Shown here: one piece after another, positions 35,333-46,352 of the stretch | Layout: the number at the start of each line of letters is the position of its first letter | How positions within the stretch are numbered: the first letter of the stretch is position 1 | Assembly (NCBI GenBank): GCA_014529385.2 | Contig: CM043944.1 | Span: 174,036,240 to 174,100,239 of the forward strand | Source: Adiantum capillus-veneris | Lineage: Eukaryota > Streptophyta > Polypodiopsida > Polypodiales > Pteridaceae | DNA: 64,000 nt | Direction: 5' to 3' | Translations under genes and position numbers: made by a program | The notes under the pieces: model-generated | The model's database searches: none | Seen by the model: the letters and a program-made list of their open reading frames with translations, nothing else | What the model was told of the DNA's origin: nothing

Positions 35333-36100
35333 TCAAATGAAAGTCTGCCGTTTGTCGAAGAATTCTTGGAGGAGGTGAGGGTATTGTTGCATTTCTTCAT
35401 CAGTTTGCCAAGTAGAATCTGACTCATGTAAGTCCATCCACTTAACAAGAAATTTAGTTATGATCTTTTGTCTAGTTTCTTTTTTACGAACATTGAGAAT
35501 CTTTTCTGGGACAAGAATTATGTGTTCATCCTCAATTTCTGGCACATAAGAAGATGAGTCTGCAAGAGGCGAATCTCCTTGAATATATTGTTTGAGCCAA
35601 GAAATGTGAAAAGTTGGATGAATTTTTCCCCATGAAGGCGGAAGTTCCAACTTGTAGCTGAGAACTGAATTCTTCTTGATGATCTTGAAAGATCCATTGA
35701 AGCGAGGTCGCAAGTTTGGAAAGACTGACTTCACTGTTTTGTAGCGATGGGGTGCTACATACAATAAAACCAAGTCACCTTCTTTAAATTCTGCATATCG
35801 ATGATGCTTATTTGCCTGCTTCTGATAACTTTGTTGAACATGTAGCAATTTATCTTGAATCTGTAGAAGGACATCTTGCATTTCTTGAACCAACTGATCT
35901 GCTAACGCTACTTTGTGTTGAAGAACAAAGTTCGTACGCACAAGAGGAGTATGTCCATATGCTGCTTGAAATGGTGTCATTCGAGTTACCGAATAAGGAG
36001 AGTTATTATAAGCAAACTCCACAAGTGGCAAATAATCCTCCCAAGATGCTAATCGAGTCTTAATGTAATATCGGAGCATCTCTTCTAAAATTTGGTTCAC
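35333..36100 (-). pseudogene. pol (IN-CHD): Chromovirus integrase C-terminus and chromodomain
   Basis: A 255-residue open frame. It starts with the helix just after the integrase active site (NQILEEMLRYYI), then LPLVEFAYNNSPYSVT and FQAAYGHTPL. A GPY/F-like segment follows (EGDLVLLYV ... PRFNGSFKIIKK ... YKLELPPSWGKIHPTFHISWLK). The last 60 residues form a chromodomain (PEKILNVRKK ... FLVKWMDLHESDSTWQ), which in chromoviruses steers insertion by binding modified histone H3. The frame is open only because the break lies upstream: a short deletion at about 36098-36112 removes the region of the third catalytic acidic residue and shifts the frame. Confidence 0.88.
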
Positions 36101-37245
36101 TCTTCTGTTTGAGGATGGTAGGCTGAACTGAACAATAGATTGGTGCCAAGAGACTTGAATAGTGATGTCCAGAAATGTCCTGTAAACTTTGGATCTCTAT
36201 CGGATATGATGGATTTTGGTAATCCATGCAATCTGAAAATATGTTGTACGTACAGTGTTGCAACATCCGGGGCAGAAACTGTTTTCTTGCAAGGGATAAA
36301 ATGCGCCATTTTGGAAAATCAATCAACTACCACCAGAATTTGAGCATTGCCTTTAGGTGATCGAGGCAAAGTGGTAATAAAATCCATGCTAATACTTTCG
36401 CATTTTTCGTTAGGCACGGGTAAAGGTTGAAGTAAACCTTGAGGTAACTGTCGAGAAGCTTTCATGATCTGACATGAGTGACAAGCTTTCACAAACTTAA
36501 TAACATCTGCTTGCATCTGCGGCCAAAAATATGCTGCTGACAAAAGCCGATATGTTTTGTTAACTCCAGGATGTGCAGTAAAAGGTACTTCATGATGTTC
36601 TTGTATCAAAATCTTCCTCAAAGATACTTTGTGTGGAACACAAATACGATCCTTATAGTAGAGTAACTCATCCACAATTGTATATGCTGATAACATATTC
36701 ATCTCTGAAGGAGTGGGACTTAGAGATTTGAGGGCTTGAAAAACATCTCCAAAGTCTTTATCTGTCACATATTCATTCTTGAAACACGCAGGAATTTCCA
36801 CCTGCACATTTGTTATGGCAAAATTGGTTGCTTGAGGCATGTGGCTCAAAGCATTTGCTACCACACTTTGTAGACCAGGCATATACTGAATCACCATGTG
36901 AAAATTTGCCAAAAATTCAACCCATCTTCCTTGACGAGGATTCATCACTGGTTGAGTAAAAATATACGTCAAAGGCTGATGATCTATTTTAACCACTGAA
37001 TCTGCGCCAAAAAGGTAATGTTTCCAAGTGCGGTAAGCATCTACGATAGCCAAAAATTCCTTATCATATACTGGGTATCGCATTTGTATTGCTAAAAATT
37101 TTCGACTGTCAAAATCAATGACACGATCATTTTGCATGAGAACACCACTTGATGCTCGATCAGAAGCATCGGTCATCACGTCAAATGGTTGAGTAGGATC
37201 TGCAATTGCTAAAACAGGAGTTGTCGTCAGCATGTTTGAGTTCAT
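36097..37245 (-). pseudogene. pol (RH-IN): Chromovirus RNase H and integrase core, with stop
   Basis: The frame 36319-37245 has RNase H features: VMTDASDRASSGVL, YDKEFLAIVDAYRTWKHYL and IDHQPLTYIF. The integrase zinc-binding domain follows (HHEVPFTAHPGVNKTYRLL ... CHSCQ), then the first catalytic Asp in SMDFITTLP. A single TGA after VVVD at 36316-36318 stops the frame, probably from CGA by C-to-T change. The same frame resumes at 36309-36097 with FSKMAHFIP, SDRDPKF (second catalytic Asp) and SAYHPQT, then ends at the small deletion described for the neighbouring part. RNase H is joined to reverse transcriptase only through a frameshift near 37245. Confidence 0.88.
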
Positions 37246-38349
37246 TGAAAGACTTTTCTGCTTCAGGAGTCCAATGTAGCTTATCCTTCTTTGTCAATTC
37301 CGTTAGAGGAGAAGCAATATCTGAGAACTTATGGACTTTGGTGTGATAAAAATTAGCAAGACCCAAGAAAGATCGCACATCTGTAATAGTGAGAGGTAAA
37401 GGCCAGTCAACAATGACCTTAATCTTCTTTGGATCCACAGCAATCCCTGTAGCAGAAATCACATGTCCAAGGTATTCCATGTGATCCTTGAAAAACTCGC
37501 TTTTCTTCTTGTTGATGTACAATATATTTGCACATAATGTCTCAAAGACAATCTCCAAGTGTTCTTTGTGATCTGCCATGGTTTTACTGAAGACAAGGAT
37601 GTCGTCGAGGTACACAATCACAAATTTATTCAAATAAGGGCCAAAAATTTCATTCATCAAGGTCATAAAGGTTGTTGGGGCATTAGTTAACCCAAAAGGA
37701 ATGACCAGAAATTCATAATGACCATACTTTGTCCGAAAAGCTGTTTGTATTCATCGCCAATTCTAATGCGAATCTGGTGATAACCTGACTTCAGATTGAT
37801 CTTGGAATAGACCCTTGAACCCAATAGTTGATCAAAGAATTCATCGATGGGAGGTAAAGGAAATTTGTTTTTTATCGTCAGCTTATTGAGAGCACGATAA
37901 TCAATGCAAAGACGCATGGAGCCATCCTTCTTTTTTACCAATAAGATTGGAGCGCCAAAAGGACTTTTGCTGGGACGGATATGACCTTTATCCAATAAAT
38001 CTTCCAATTGTCGCTGAATTTCTTGAGATTCTGAATATGAAACGCGATAAGGAGCTCGAACTGGAGGAGGTTGTTCGGGAATCAAATCGATTGTATGATC
38101 CACAGGACGACGAGGAGGTAATGTAGTTGGGAGCTCATCAGGAAATAAGTCCATGAATGGTTTAAAGAAGGGCTGTTGCAAGTAAGCAGTGGGTGATGTT
38201 GAGGATTTTGATGTTTCTTCCGTTCCTGCTTCTTTTTCTCGCAACATAACCAAGGCTGTTGCACAATCACGCTTGCGAACCAAACGCTTAACTTGTAAAG
38301 CTGAGACCAAGGTGATAGACTTTGCATTAAAAAGACCACGAAGTTCCAC
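37181..38349 (-). pseudogene. pol (RT): Chromovirus reverse transcriptase, frameshifted
   Basis: The upstream frame (37687-38349) contains [20 protein letters not shown], then [34 protein letters not shown] and [13 protein letters not shown], the fingers and palm of a Ty3 reverse transcriptase. A one-base loss near 37738-37742 shifts the frame, so the usual continuation is found in the next frame. The downstream frame (37181-37666) has YLDDILVFS, the catalytic YXDD box, then HLEIVFETL and GHVISATGIAVDPKK and the connection to RNase H. The 5' edge follows the protease in the same frame but after a TGA stop at 38353-38355. Confidence 0.9.
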
Positions 38350-38352
38350 TTC

Positions 38353-39228
38353 TCAATGATCATGATAAAGTTGAATGGAATGATCTCTGAAACTGATGAC
38401 AGGATCATACTGATACAGCCAAGACTGACCAAGAATTATGTCGTTGTGCGATAAGGGCATTACTGCAAAGCTTAACTGATCCTGGTAATCCTGAATTTGA
38501 AATTGTAACTGTTGAAGTTTCCTGTTGCAGTTCAAACATGAACCATCTGCAAGTTCCACTTGAAAAGCTTCCAAACTCTGTTGGGTTGGTAGGTAAAGCT
38601 TGCTGACTAAAGAAGTGCTGACAAAATTTGTGGAACATCCACTATCTACGAGCACATTGATTGGATGTTGACCAATGAAACCAAGAAGACTGAGCACCTG
38701 GTTAGAAAGATCAATAGGAATTGAGGTGCGATTGTGGGCATTTAGCATTAAGGCGCTAACCACTTTGGATACTCGAATCGCACGAACTGCTTGTTTGCCT
38801 TTGTCCTTTATAGGAGGTGGACAGTGTTCTGAATCTGTACATGACTCCATATTTGAATTTTGCCGTATATTTGAAGGGTTTGGGCGCTTCGGGCATTCAT
38901 ACCACCTGTGTGATCCACCACAAATTGTGCACAATCCTGTGCTGTTGGACTGAGAGGTGGAGGGAGCAGATGAAGAGGCTTGTTGCTCTACTGAACCATT
39001 ACGACGGCCGTTACGTCGACGGTCGGACAAAAACTGTCCTCGATTCCGATTGTTGTTGCTGGAAGAGGAGCCATTATATGAAGCTGCTGCTTGTCCAGAG
39101 AACCGAGGCCGAAAAGACTGTTGTCTGGAAAATTGTTGTCCAGAAGACTGAGGCTGCTATAGTGAGCGCCGATTAGGATTAAAGTTGCTTGGGCGACCAC
39201 GTTGAGAAAAGCAGCCACTGGTTGAAGA
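38353..39228 (-). pseudogene. gag-pol (NC-AP): Chromovirus nucleocapsid zinc knuckle and aspartic protease
   Basis: The frame 38353-39030 starts in a Ser/Asn/Arg-rich linker. It contains a zinc knuckle CTICGGSHRWYEC (CX2CX3HX4C) and then an aspartic protease with the active-site word LVDSGCSTNFVS and the flap/ILGQ region (NDIILGQSWLYQYD). It is in the same frame as gag upstream, but two TAG stops (39229-39231 and 39157-39159) interrupt the linker. The frame closes with TGA at 38353-38355 before reverse transcriptase. All three stops could arise from CAG or CGA by C-to-T change. Confidence 0.85.
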
Positions 39229-39741
39229 CTAATTGCCCATAAATGAGGTCCGTGTTGGACGACGATTGTCGTCAAGCCGTTCGACATAAGCAATGGCAGC
39301 ATCTAGTGTAGTTGGGTTAAACTTTTTCACATCATCCTTCAGGTTGGGTTCTAGTCTGTCGATGAAACTGTGTAGTTTATCCGAGGAACTGAGGGTCTCT
39401 ATCTCCAGAGTTAGCCTTTGGAACTCTGTGATATACGCGGCCAAGGAACCTGTTTGGTTCAAGCGGCGGAGAGCAGACCGGGCATGAAAGTCCGCATTCG
39501 CAGGTTCAAATGCTTTGTGAATGGAGCGCCAGAATTTGTCCCATGAAGGGGTGCGTTTACCGTCAGCAACTCTACGTTGCCACCACGGGAATGCTGTATC
39601 TTTTAATAATGAACTGGCTAATGCAACTTTCTTACTTTCCACCAAGTCCGTATTGACCTCCATCTTAAATATCCATTGGTCTAGCACGCGCTTGTCGCGG
39701 CGACCATTGTATGGTTCTGGTAGCTTAACATCGAGCTTCAT
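39229..39741 (-). pseudogene. gag: Chromovirus Gag capsid
   Basis: A 170-residue open frame with the Retrotrans_gag pattern: LPEPYNGRRDKRVLDQWIFKM, then WWQRRV, WDKFWRSIHKAFEPAN, ALRRLNQTGSLAAYITEFQRLTLEI and FIDRLEPNLKDDV. This forms the particle that packages element RNA. It ends at a TAG where the ancestral frame ran on into the zinc knuckle. Upstream (39745-40680), frames on the minus strand encode a Gln/Thr-rich coiled region (about 39810-40031) and a Pro-rich part (40124-40549), broken into several frames. The true start is probably near 40690 (MADDAFDVSIPF). Confidence 0.85.
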
Positions 39742-40689
39742 TTTCTATGCGGAATTAAAAAAATTATAAAGAAGCTGTAATTCATTATTGTCTACCTCTG
39801 CTGTAGGATCTAGTAGTCTTCGTGTGCGTCCACTGAAGCTTCTGAAGAAGAGGGTGTAGCAGCAGAAGGGTTTGCTCGAGAAGAAGTGTGTGTCTGCTGC
39901 ATCTGCTCCAAACGAGTGTTGAGGGAAGCAAGACTTGTTGTAAAAGTCTGTTGTAAAGCTTCCATTTGTTCCTTGAGGAGAGCAAGCATCGGTGTCTGCT
40001 GGCCATCTTCTTCTACTTGGGACGTCGACATAGTTCTGCCTCAGAGAGAGTACCGAGGAGAAGCTGGAGAAGTATGGGGCAAGTAGACAGGAGAAGTTGT
40101 TTCTGACGATTTGCCAAGCTCTGCTAGGAAGTCGGAATCGAAGTCCGAATCCTCGAGATCCTCGATCTCTTCCACTGGAGGAGTCTCTGCTGGAGCGGGC
40201 GACAGAGGTGTGTACTCCGGAAAGCGTAACTTGCTGTGAACACGTCCAGGGGCTGGAGAGATATAATATTGTTGACAACGTCCACCCTGCACTCTGTCAG
40301 TGAGTAGGCAAGATGGGGGTAGCGCCCAAGTATAAACTCGTAATGCTGAAGGTGCTGAGAGTCGCAGGTGAGAAAAATATGCCACACCATCCAAGTCTGG
40401 AACTGTGTCTCGTGGCGGTGGGTGACGTAAAGTAAATATTCCTGCTGGACCGGCACGGCCTGTGGCGCGGGAACACGTAAAGGGACGGGTTCTGGAACGG
40501 GTTCTGGAGAATCCGGAATAATAATGACCTCGAGTGCGGGTGCGGTCAATTGTTCGGGCTCCGAAGTATCGGAAATAAGGATTACTGCGGGATCAGGTAC
40601 GCCAGCAAACTGCGTCAGGAATCTTGTCTATGTACGAGAGAAAAGGGATTGAAACGTCGAAGGCGTCGTCTGCCATGTTGGCGAAAAAT

Positions 40690-41340
40690 CCCGCGCGCGC
40701 ACAGGAGATGGCCAGATTTTGAGCGCTGAAAATTGGCAAAAGAAAGGACGGCACCCGATGCTCACGCTGGTTCGAATTCAGCATTGCGCTGGCTGGTTTG
40801 GGAGGCTTCTTTTTTTTTAATGTGTGGAACCAAAAGGGTGCCCACTTGCACCTATTGGGCGGCCGGCCAAGGTTTTTTTTTAATTCTTAATGGGTGGCCA
40901 CTAGCAATAAACTGGAAATAAAAACGTTGGCTGGGTGACGTTTAAAAAACGCTACGCTGCTGCTTGCCGTGCGTAGAGAAGCGATGCCAACGTTGGGGTG
41001 CAGCACAAGGGGTGCCGGATGAAGAGGCACGCGATGTGCATACACCAGGGCCGGATACTGCCTGGAGGTGCGACCCTTCATGTGAAAATGTGCAACCCGT
41101 CCACTTGAAGAGGCACCACTTGATGGAGAGGTATGCTCCAGAATTGCAGCCGGTATGCCGCAACATACATCTCCGTCTTTTGTCTACTACTTGACTTTAT
41201 TTAAGTAGAAGAGAAGGTTACCTCATGCAGGGTTTGTGCATTGACCATCGTTCCTTTGCTTCCATGCAACTTCGGGAAGGGGGGGAGAGGGTAGCGGCGA
41301 GGGTGAGAGGCTCACAACCTTCGGGTCCTGGAAAAATTTT
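40690..41340 (-). other. Chromovirus leader with GAAGAGGC repeats
   Basis: Untranslated leader between the 5' LTR and gag. GAAGAGGCAC recurs (for example 41019-41029 and 41107-41117), echoing the U3 repeats. The leader's LTR-proximal part is shared with the element at 54231-58448 (compare 41263-41352 with about 57857-57943). Confidence 0.6.
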
Positions 41341-41352
41341 GCTCTGATACCA
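41341..41352 (-). other. Primer-binding site, initiator-Met tRNA type
   Basis: TGGTATCAGAGC on the minus strand, one base from the 5' LTR. It is the standard plant LTR-retrotransposon primer site complementary to the 3' end of initiator tRNA-Met. Confidence 0.93.
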
Positions 41353-41353
41353 C

Positions 41354-41784
41354 TGTGAGGATTCTAGGTACTAATCCTTTATTAAGTACTTAAACTCATG
41401 ATTAAGACTTAAGAAACTGAACTGAACTCAAAGAAACACTCAGAAGACTCTGTGTTTGATTGATTGAAAGTGTGATACAAGGCCTCCTTATATAGGAGAC
41501 GAAGAGACACAAATGAAAAGACACATCTCTTGGTGAAGAGGCATGACTTTAGATGTAAAGACACATCCTTTCGACGAAGAGCTGCAACCATTGGGCGAAG
41601 AATCGCACCCGTAGAGCGAAGGGGTGTGACCAGTCGTCGAAGGAGTGTGGCTTTTGGCGAAGAGACACATCTCTTGGGCGAAGGGGTGTGACCATCCAAG
41701 CGTAGGGGTTCTGCTTGGCATGGCACTTCGCATATCTGCATCAATGAGTAAGTATTGTAATGTAGTTAAGTCACAAACGTGACA
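41354..41784 (-). repeat. Chromovirus 5' LTR
   Basis: 431 bp, pairing with 34872-35302 without length change and with about 15 substitutions. The TATA box on - lies at about 41488-41494. Confidence 0.93.
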
Positions 41785-42195
41785 ATTGGCACGCGGTCCA
41801 GACTCTTATAAAGGCCCTTGTGCTTTAAAAGCACAATCCAAAAGCATTACACTCATCCAAAAGCAATAGCAAGTATGTTTTTCCTTTCAAAATCCCAAAA
41901 AACACGCTTTTCGACTTTTTCCCGTGTTTCAAAGAACTGTAAAAATTTCTTCAACCATTGAGAATTTGGGCAATGCTACAGAAATCAAAGTAGAATCTCT
42001 CGACGAGCCCTTCGCATTGACGCGAACGTCAATCACAAACACACTATTGCAACAGATTATGCATATACTCTCAATGACAAACACTTCACAACATAAATTT
42101 TAACCCTACTAGTTGTTGGGACAACCATCTTTCAAATCCGCAAAACAGCACTTGATGTGACAATCATATTTCAGATCCACAGAGCGGTAAAACAA
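41785..42195. other. Noncoding DNA next to family-B gag
   Basis: It begins with the ATTGG duplication. The first part continues the older LTR-like target; the rest leads into the truncated family-B coding region. No ORF is present. Confidence 0.4.
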
Positions 42196-43887
42196 CTATC
42201 TGTTGCAACACTGTCTTTCAGATGTGCGAGGAGATTTCTGACTAACCTCTAGGCGGGCTCTCTCGACAAGAGAGGCACTAATCACATCATGCATACTGCC
42301 TCGATCAAACAATATGGTAAAACGCTGACCCTTTACATGACCATAACACTTCATGAGAGACTCATCAATGTGTGTGTCAGAGACATGAGAAGATTCAGCT
42401 TGGTTCATTAAGGTGCTTGTGGTTGCTGTGGGTGCCTTTGGTTCTTTAGGTGGGGCTGTCTTAGGACAAGCCTTCTGAATGTGACCCTTGACGTGACATT
42501 GATAACATCTACCTTCCTTAGCATAAATCACTTGTTCTTCAGCCGTGATGTATCCTCCTATAATCCCTTGTGCAGATTTTCCATCCGGGGTTAGCTTTGG
42601 TTTTGCAGGTGCTTTAGCTTTACCCTTAGATTCATTGTTAGCATTCTTTTCCGAAGAATTAGAGGAAGATGGGCTAGAAGAGTTACCATTCTTACTATTC
42701 TGCGTGTTCTGAGAAGTCTGAGGGGTTCCTTGAGAAGTTTTGTTCTCCTTAGGCTTTCCTTTGTTGTGTTTCATCTCCTGTGTGAGAGCAATCGCTACCG
42801 CCTTGTTGAGACCGATTGGATCAAGCACCTCCACATCAAACTTGATATACTCGTCCAATCCATAAAGGAATGCCTTCTTGCGCTCCGCATCCGATTTGTG
42901 TAATTGAGTGCCGAGCTGCAAAACACGATTAGAGAAAGATATAACTGGCATACCATTTTGCTTGAGAGCCCGCCAATCGTCCTTCAATCGTGCGAGGTAC
43001 TAAGGTGGCATAAACCGCGCCTTGAGCTCGTCTTGGAAATCAGCCCAATTGAAGGAAAGGGACGTGAATTCGTCGGCTTCCTCTAGATGCGCGGCTAACT
43101 TTGCCTCTTGCCATGCGTGGTACCAATTGATGGCATCACCGGCAAGATACATAGCTGCCATCAAAACCTTGCTATTTCCTGTCTTCTTAGTTGTCGCAAA
43201 ATAAGCATTAAATTGATGCAACCAAGAATGAATAACCGTAGCATCCATCTTATTGAAAGTCAACTTCTCTGTGACTGGGTTGTTGGAGTCCGCTTCTCGG
43301 CTTGCGCCACTTGAAGAACTACCAACCTCTTTGGCTGGTTCGGACTTCGAGGTAAGAACCTGTCGAACCAACTCTTGAGTGCGGAGGTCCCGCTGAACCT
43401 CCCGATCGGCCTCCAAGGCCGCTCGTCTTGCTTCGGCTTCCTCCTTTCGTTGTGCTTTTCTTTCTTTTCATTCATCGCGCTCGCGTTCCAAGGTAATGCG
43501 AGTCGCTTCTTGTCGTGCCATCATGTCCATCATTGATTTCACCAAGGCCTCCATAGGATTTGGTGCAATCTCGGGCGTAGATGGCGTAGGGGGAGGGTCG
43601 GGAAAACCTCCATGGTGAGGAAATTCTTCTTCACTACTTTCATGCCCATCACCTCCATGCGAAGTATCCATTCCGCTTCGCGTGATGACCGTGCACTGTG
43701 ATCTTTGGTTCTTAAGTTCACGAGGAACTTGGGTTCTTGTGGGTCTTGGGTTCTTGAAGGTCTTGAGGTTCTTCTTTCGCTTGCAATCTGTGTCTGAGAA
43801 GGATCTTCTCTTTACCCAAGTTCTACTCTTTTCCACGAGCGCACCCCTTGGCGGCCTTGCGCTCACACCAAGGTTGCTTTTTCCCAC
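42196..43887 (-). pseudogene. gag: Family-B Gag with zinc knuckle and start of protease
   Basis: Three minus-strand frames make up a long Ty3-type Gag. At 43468-43887 is an N-terminal part with a Pro-rich segment (FPDPPPTPSTPEI) and MEALVKSMMDMMARQE. At 43000-43416 is a capsid part with MDATVIHSWLHQFNAYF, MAAMYLAGDAINWYHAWQE and FQDELKARFMPP. At 42196-42987 is SFSNRVLQLGTQLH, a Ser/Asn-rich spacer, zinc knuckle CYQCHVKGHIQKAC, and protease-like FTILFDRGSMHDVIS. In the last, the active-site DSG/DTG is changed to DRG. Stops separate the three frames. No reverse transcriptase follows, so the element is truncated. A PBS and an LTR lie directly upstream on the minus strand. Confidence 0.8.
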
Positions 43888-44108
43888 CTCACATCGATTG
43901 GCAGGCCACTAAGTGCACGGTCCGCTCTCAATGAGTGAAAAGAGGCACAAGGGGAGGCTGGGCAAGCCCTTCTTTCTTGGGTTTCCTGTCAATCTTCAAA
44001 AACACGATTAGGACCAAGTGAACTTGGGTTCGTGCGACCTCAACAAGCAAAAAAAAAAATATGTGGTTCTTGTGGTTCTTTCCTTGAGTGATACGGAACA
44101 CTGCCAAA

Positions 44109-44120
44109 GCTCTGATACCA
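44109..44120 (-). other. Primer-binding site of the family-B element
   Basis: TGGTATCAGAGC on the minus strand, one base from the LTR starting at 44122. Confidence 0.9.
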
Positions 44121-44579
44121 ATGTAAGATGCAGCGGAATGAATGATGCTTTGCTCAAGATGAGTGCTCCGAACTGTGCTCAAGGGTTCTTTTTACTTAAC
44201 GGTAGGAGAGCCTTCCGTTCTTTAATGAGAGAGTGTAATGGACACCAACAAAGTGAATAGATACTGTGCGTGAAAGTGCATGAGACTGAGAGATAGAGAG
44301 AGAAGAGACTACGACACCAGGGAGTTGTAAAACCCTCCTTCGAAGGCCCCACTCTCGATGACGAGAGTGGTCTACTATTGATTGCACAAATTCGTACAAC
44401 TCTGATGCACTTGAAGACTACGTTGCAATGGCAACTGTTGCTAAATTGGCTTTATCTTATAGAAAAATAATTCTAAATGAATTGTTGGATTTATAAGTGA
44501 GAGGGTTTTCTCGCTTGGAACACCAAGGAAAAATAATTATTGGAATTTTAAGTGAGAGGGCTTTTCTCACTGGAGACAT

Positions 44580-44875
44580 CTGAGTACAGAGTATTCCTAG
44601 TGCGTCATTTAAAGTAATGACGGGAACACTGAGAACGGGAATATCTGTAAGGCCACCAGGAGCAGGTACTTCTGATGCGTCACATTGGATGGGTGACAAG
44701 GAGCATCGGAAAGAAGTATCCGACCATCCGGGAACGGACATCTCTGATGCGTCATAGGATGAGTGACATAGAGCATAGTGAAGGAGATTGTACCATAAGT
44801 TCGGTAGGAAAGGACTAGGTAAAGGGTATTCCTGATGCATCACAAGGTGGGTGACGGGTGCATCGGAAAGGGAAT
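44580..44875 (+). repeat. U3 repeats built on TGATGCGTCA
   Basis: (T)GATGCGTCA or close variants occur near 44600, 44674, 44736 and 44835, each followed by GGTGACR and GCATCGGAAAG-like words. This looks like an enhancer-type array upstream of the TATA box. TGACG/TGCGTCA words are known plant bZIP (as-1-like) binding sites; binding here is inference. Confidence 0.55.
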
Positions 44876-45339
44876 ATCCATAGTTGGGAGGAAATTCCGA
44901 ACTGTGTTAGAATTGTGCACAAGGAAAAAGCAAGCACTTGAATGAAGATGGGTTCAGAGGAAACTTTGAGGAAAAACAGATGCTTTCTGAGAAAGCGGGA
45001 TTGCTTTTCGGGAAAGCATCTACTTTCCCACGAGGAAGTCTATGACTGCATTGCAACGTGAGGGACGCCTGGGAAGTGCTGTGAAAGCATTGTTTTTAAC
45101 TTATAAGGTTTTATTGAGTTTTTGGGCAGGTTCAGACTATTTTTAAAATACGCCGGCTGCCCACTTATTAAGTGGGCAGCCATCTGATAAATAAGGCAAC
45201 ACATCAGCCAACGTTTTCTCTCTCTCTTTTTCTGGCAGAACATCGAAAAAAAATATGAAAAAAAAAATTGAGGAAAAAAAAAAAAAAAAACCCGCCGCGA
45301 TCTCTACGCGAGCAGCTATTCGTGCCCGTGGCTAGGAGC

Positions 45340-45347
45340 TATAAAAG
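45340..45347 (+). promoter_or_regulatory. TATA box of the solo LTR
   Basis: TATAAAAG followed about 30 bp downstream by CACATGCCCTCACTC, a plausible transcription start region. Confidence 0.55.
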
Positions 45348-46300
45348 CATCACATGCCCTCACTCAGAGGGGAGGACCAATCTTTGCAAGGAGGAGATGC
45401 TGCTGCAGATTTCAGCCGTAAAGAAGACGTTGCCGGTGATGCCCATGGCTGCCTCAAGTGTACCAGATGTCGCCAAGACCCAGTGCCCGAGTTCCCTCGC
45501 GAAGAAGTGCCTACGAAGCGTGTTTCCATCGTGACAAGTTGCTGTTTTTCTCTGTTTTCAGCCCATAAACGTCGTAGACGGGGCTGATTTACGAGAAGGA
45601 ACCCGAGAACATACTTCTTTTGTGTGTAGGATTGGAAGAGAGGATTTTCTATGTAGAGATCTCTTCTGGGGAATTTCTTTTTCGAGAACCGAGTTGCGTT
45701 TCGAGCGTCGATACTTTGAAGGTAACGATTTTCATGTTATGATCTTTGAGTATTTGATTGCAGGTGTACTGCCTCTTCGTGAGGGAGTAGGAGCAGAGGA
45801 AGGCATGAGCCTCTGCAGGAGAAAGCGCTCTTAGGAACTAGAGCCAGATCAGCCCAAGGGTTTCGTACCCAAGTTTGGGAAGTAGATCCACCGATCGGAG
45901 AGAGGTAGTCTCTTGAGTTTTGATCCGGAAGTTGAGATTCCCAAGTAAGGACTTCGCGTCCGGGAAAGCAGAGTTGTTCTGCGGGAAGAGGACTCTAGAA
46001 ACAGAGTTGGGAAAGAGAGTTGCAAGGATGTCATGCCCTGAGTCTGGAAGGTGAGATCCAGAGGCGAGAACCTTGATTCTCGAGGAATTGGAATAAGGAA
46101 CGGAAGTTCCTTGGAATAGGGTTTTGCCCTAGGAATCAGAAGCTGAGGCTTCCGGGAACCATCAAGTCTTATTCTAGAACGAACGTGGTAATACGCTCGG
46201 TTCAAGTGCTTGTATAGACTTCTCCTCAGTGATAAAGATACTATTACGGGGGGGGACCAGCCCATCTTCTGGTCCCCAGTACTGTGTCGATCTTCTCACT

Positions 46301-46303
<3 letters not shown>

Positions 46304-46348
<45 letters not shown>
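46304..46348. repeat. (CT)n microsatellite
   Basis: About 22 CT units inside the solo LTR. Confidence 0.95.

Positions 46349-46352
<4 letters not shown>

Larger units (their letters stand above)
34872..41784 (-). mobile_element. Complete but inactive Ty3/Gypsy chromovirus
   Basis: 6913 bp between identical 5-bp flanks ATTGG (34867-34871 and 41785-41789). It has two 431-bp LTRs, a primer-binding site next to the right LTR, and a polypurine tract next to the left LTR, so it reads on the minus strand. The coding order is gag, zinc knuckle, protease, reverse transcriptase, RNase H, integrase, chromodomain. The chromodomain places it among the chromoviruses. By eye the LTRs differ at about 15 of 431 positions (about 3.5%), a moderately recent insertion. 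Stops and frameshifts break the polyprotein throughout, so it cannot move by its own proteins. Confidence 0.93.
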
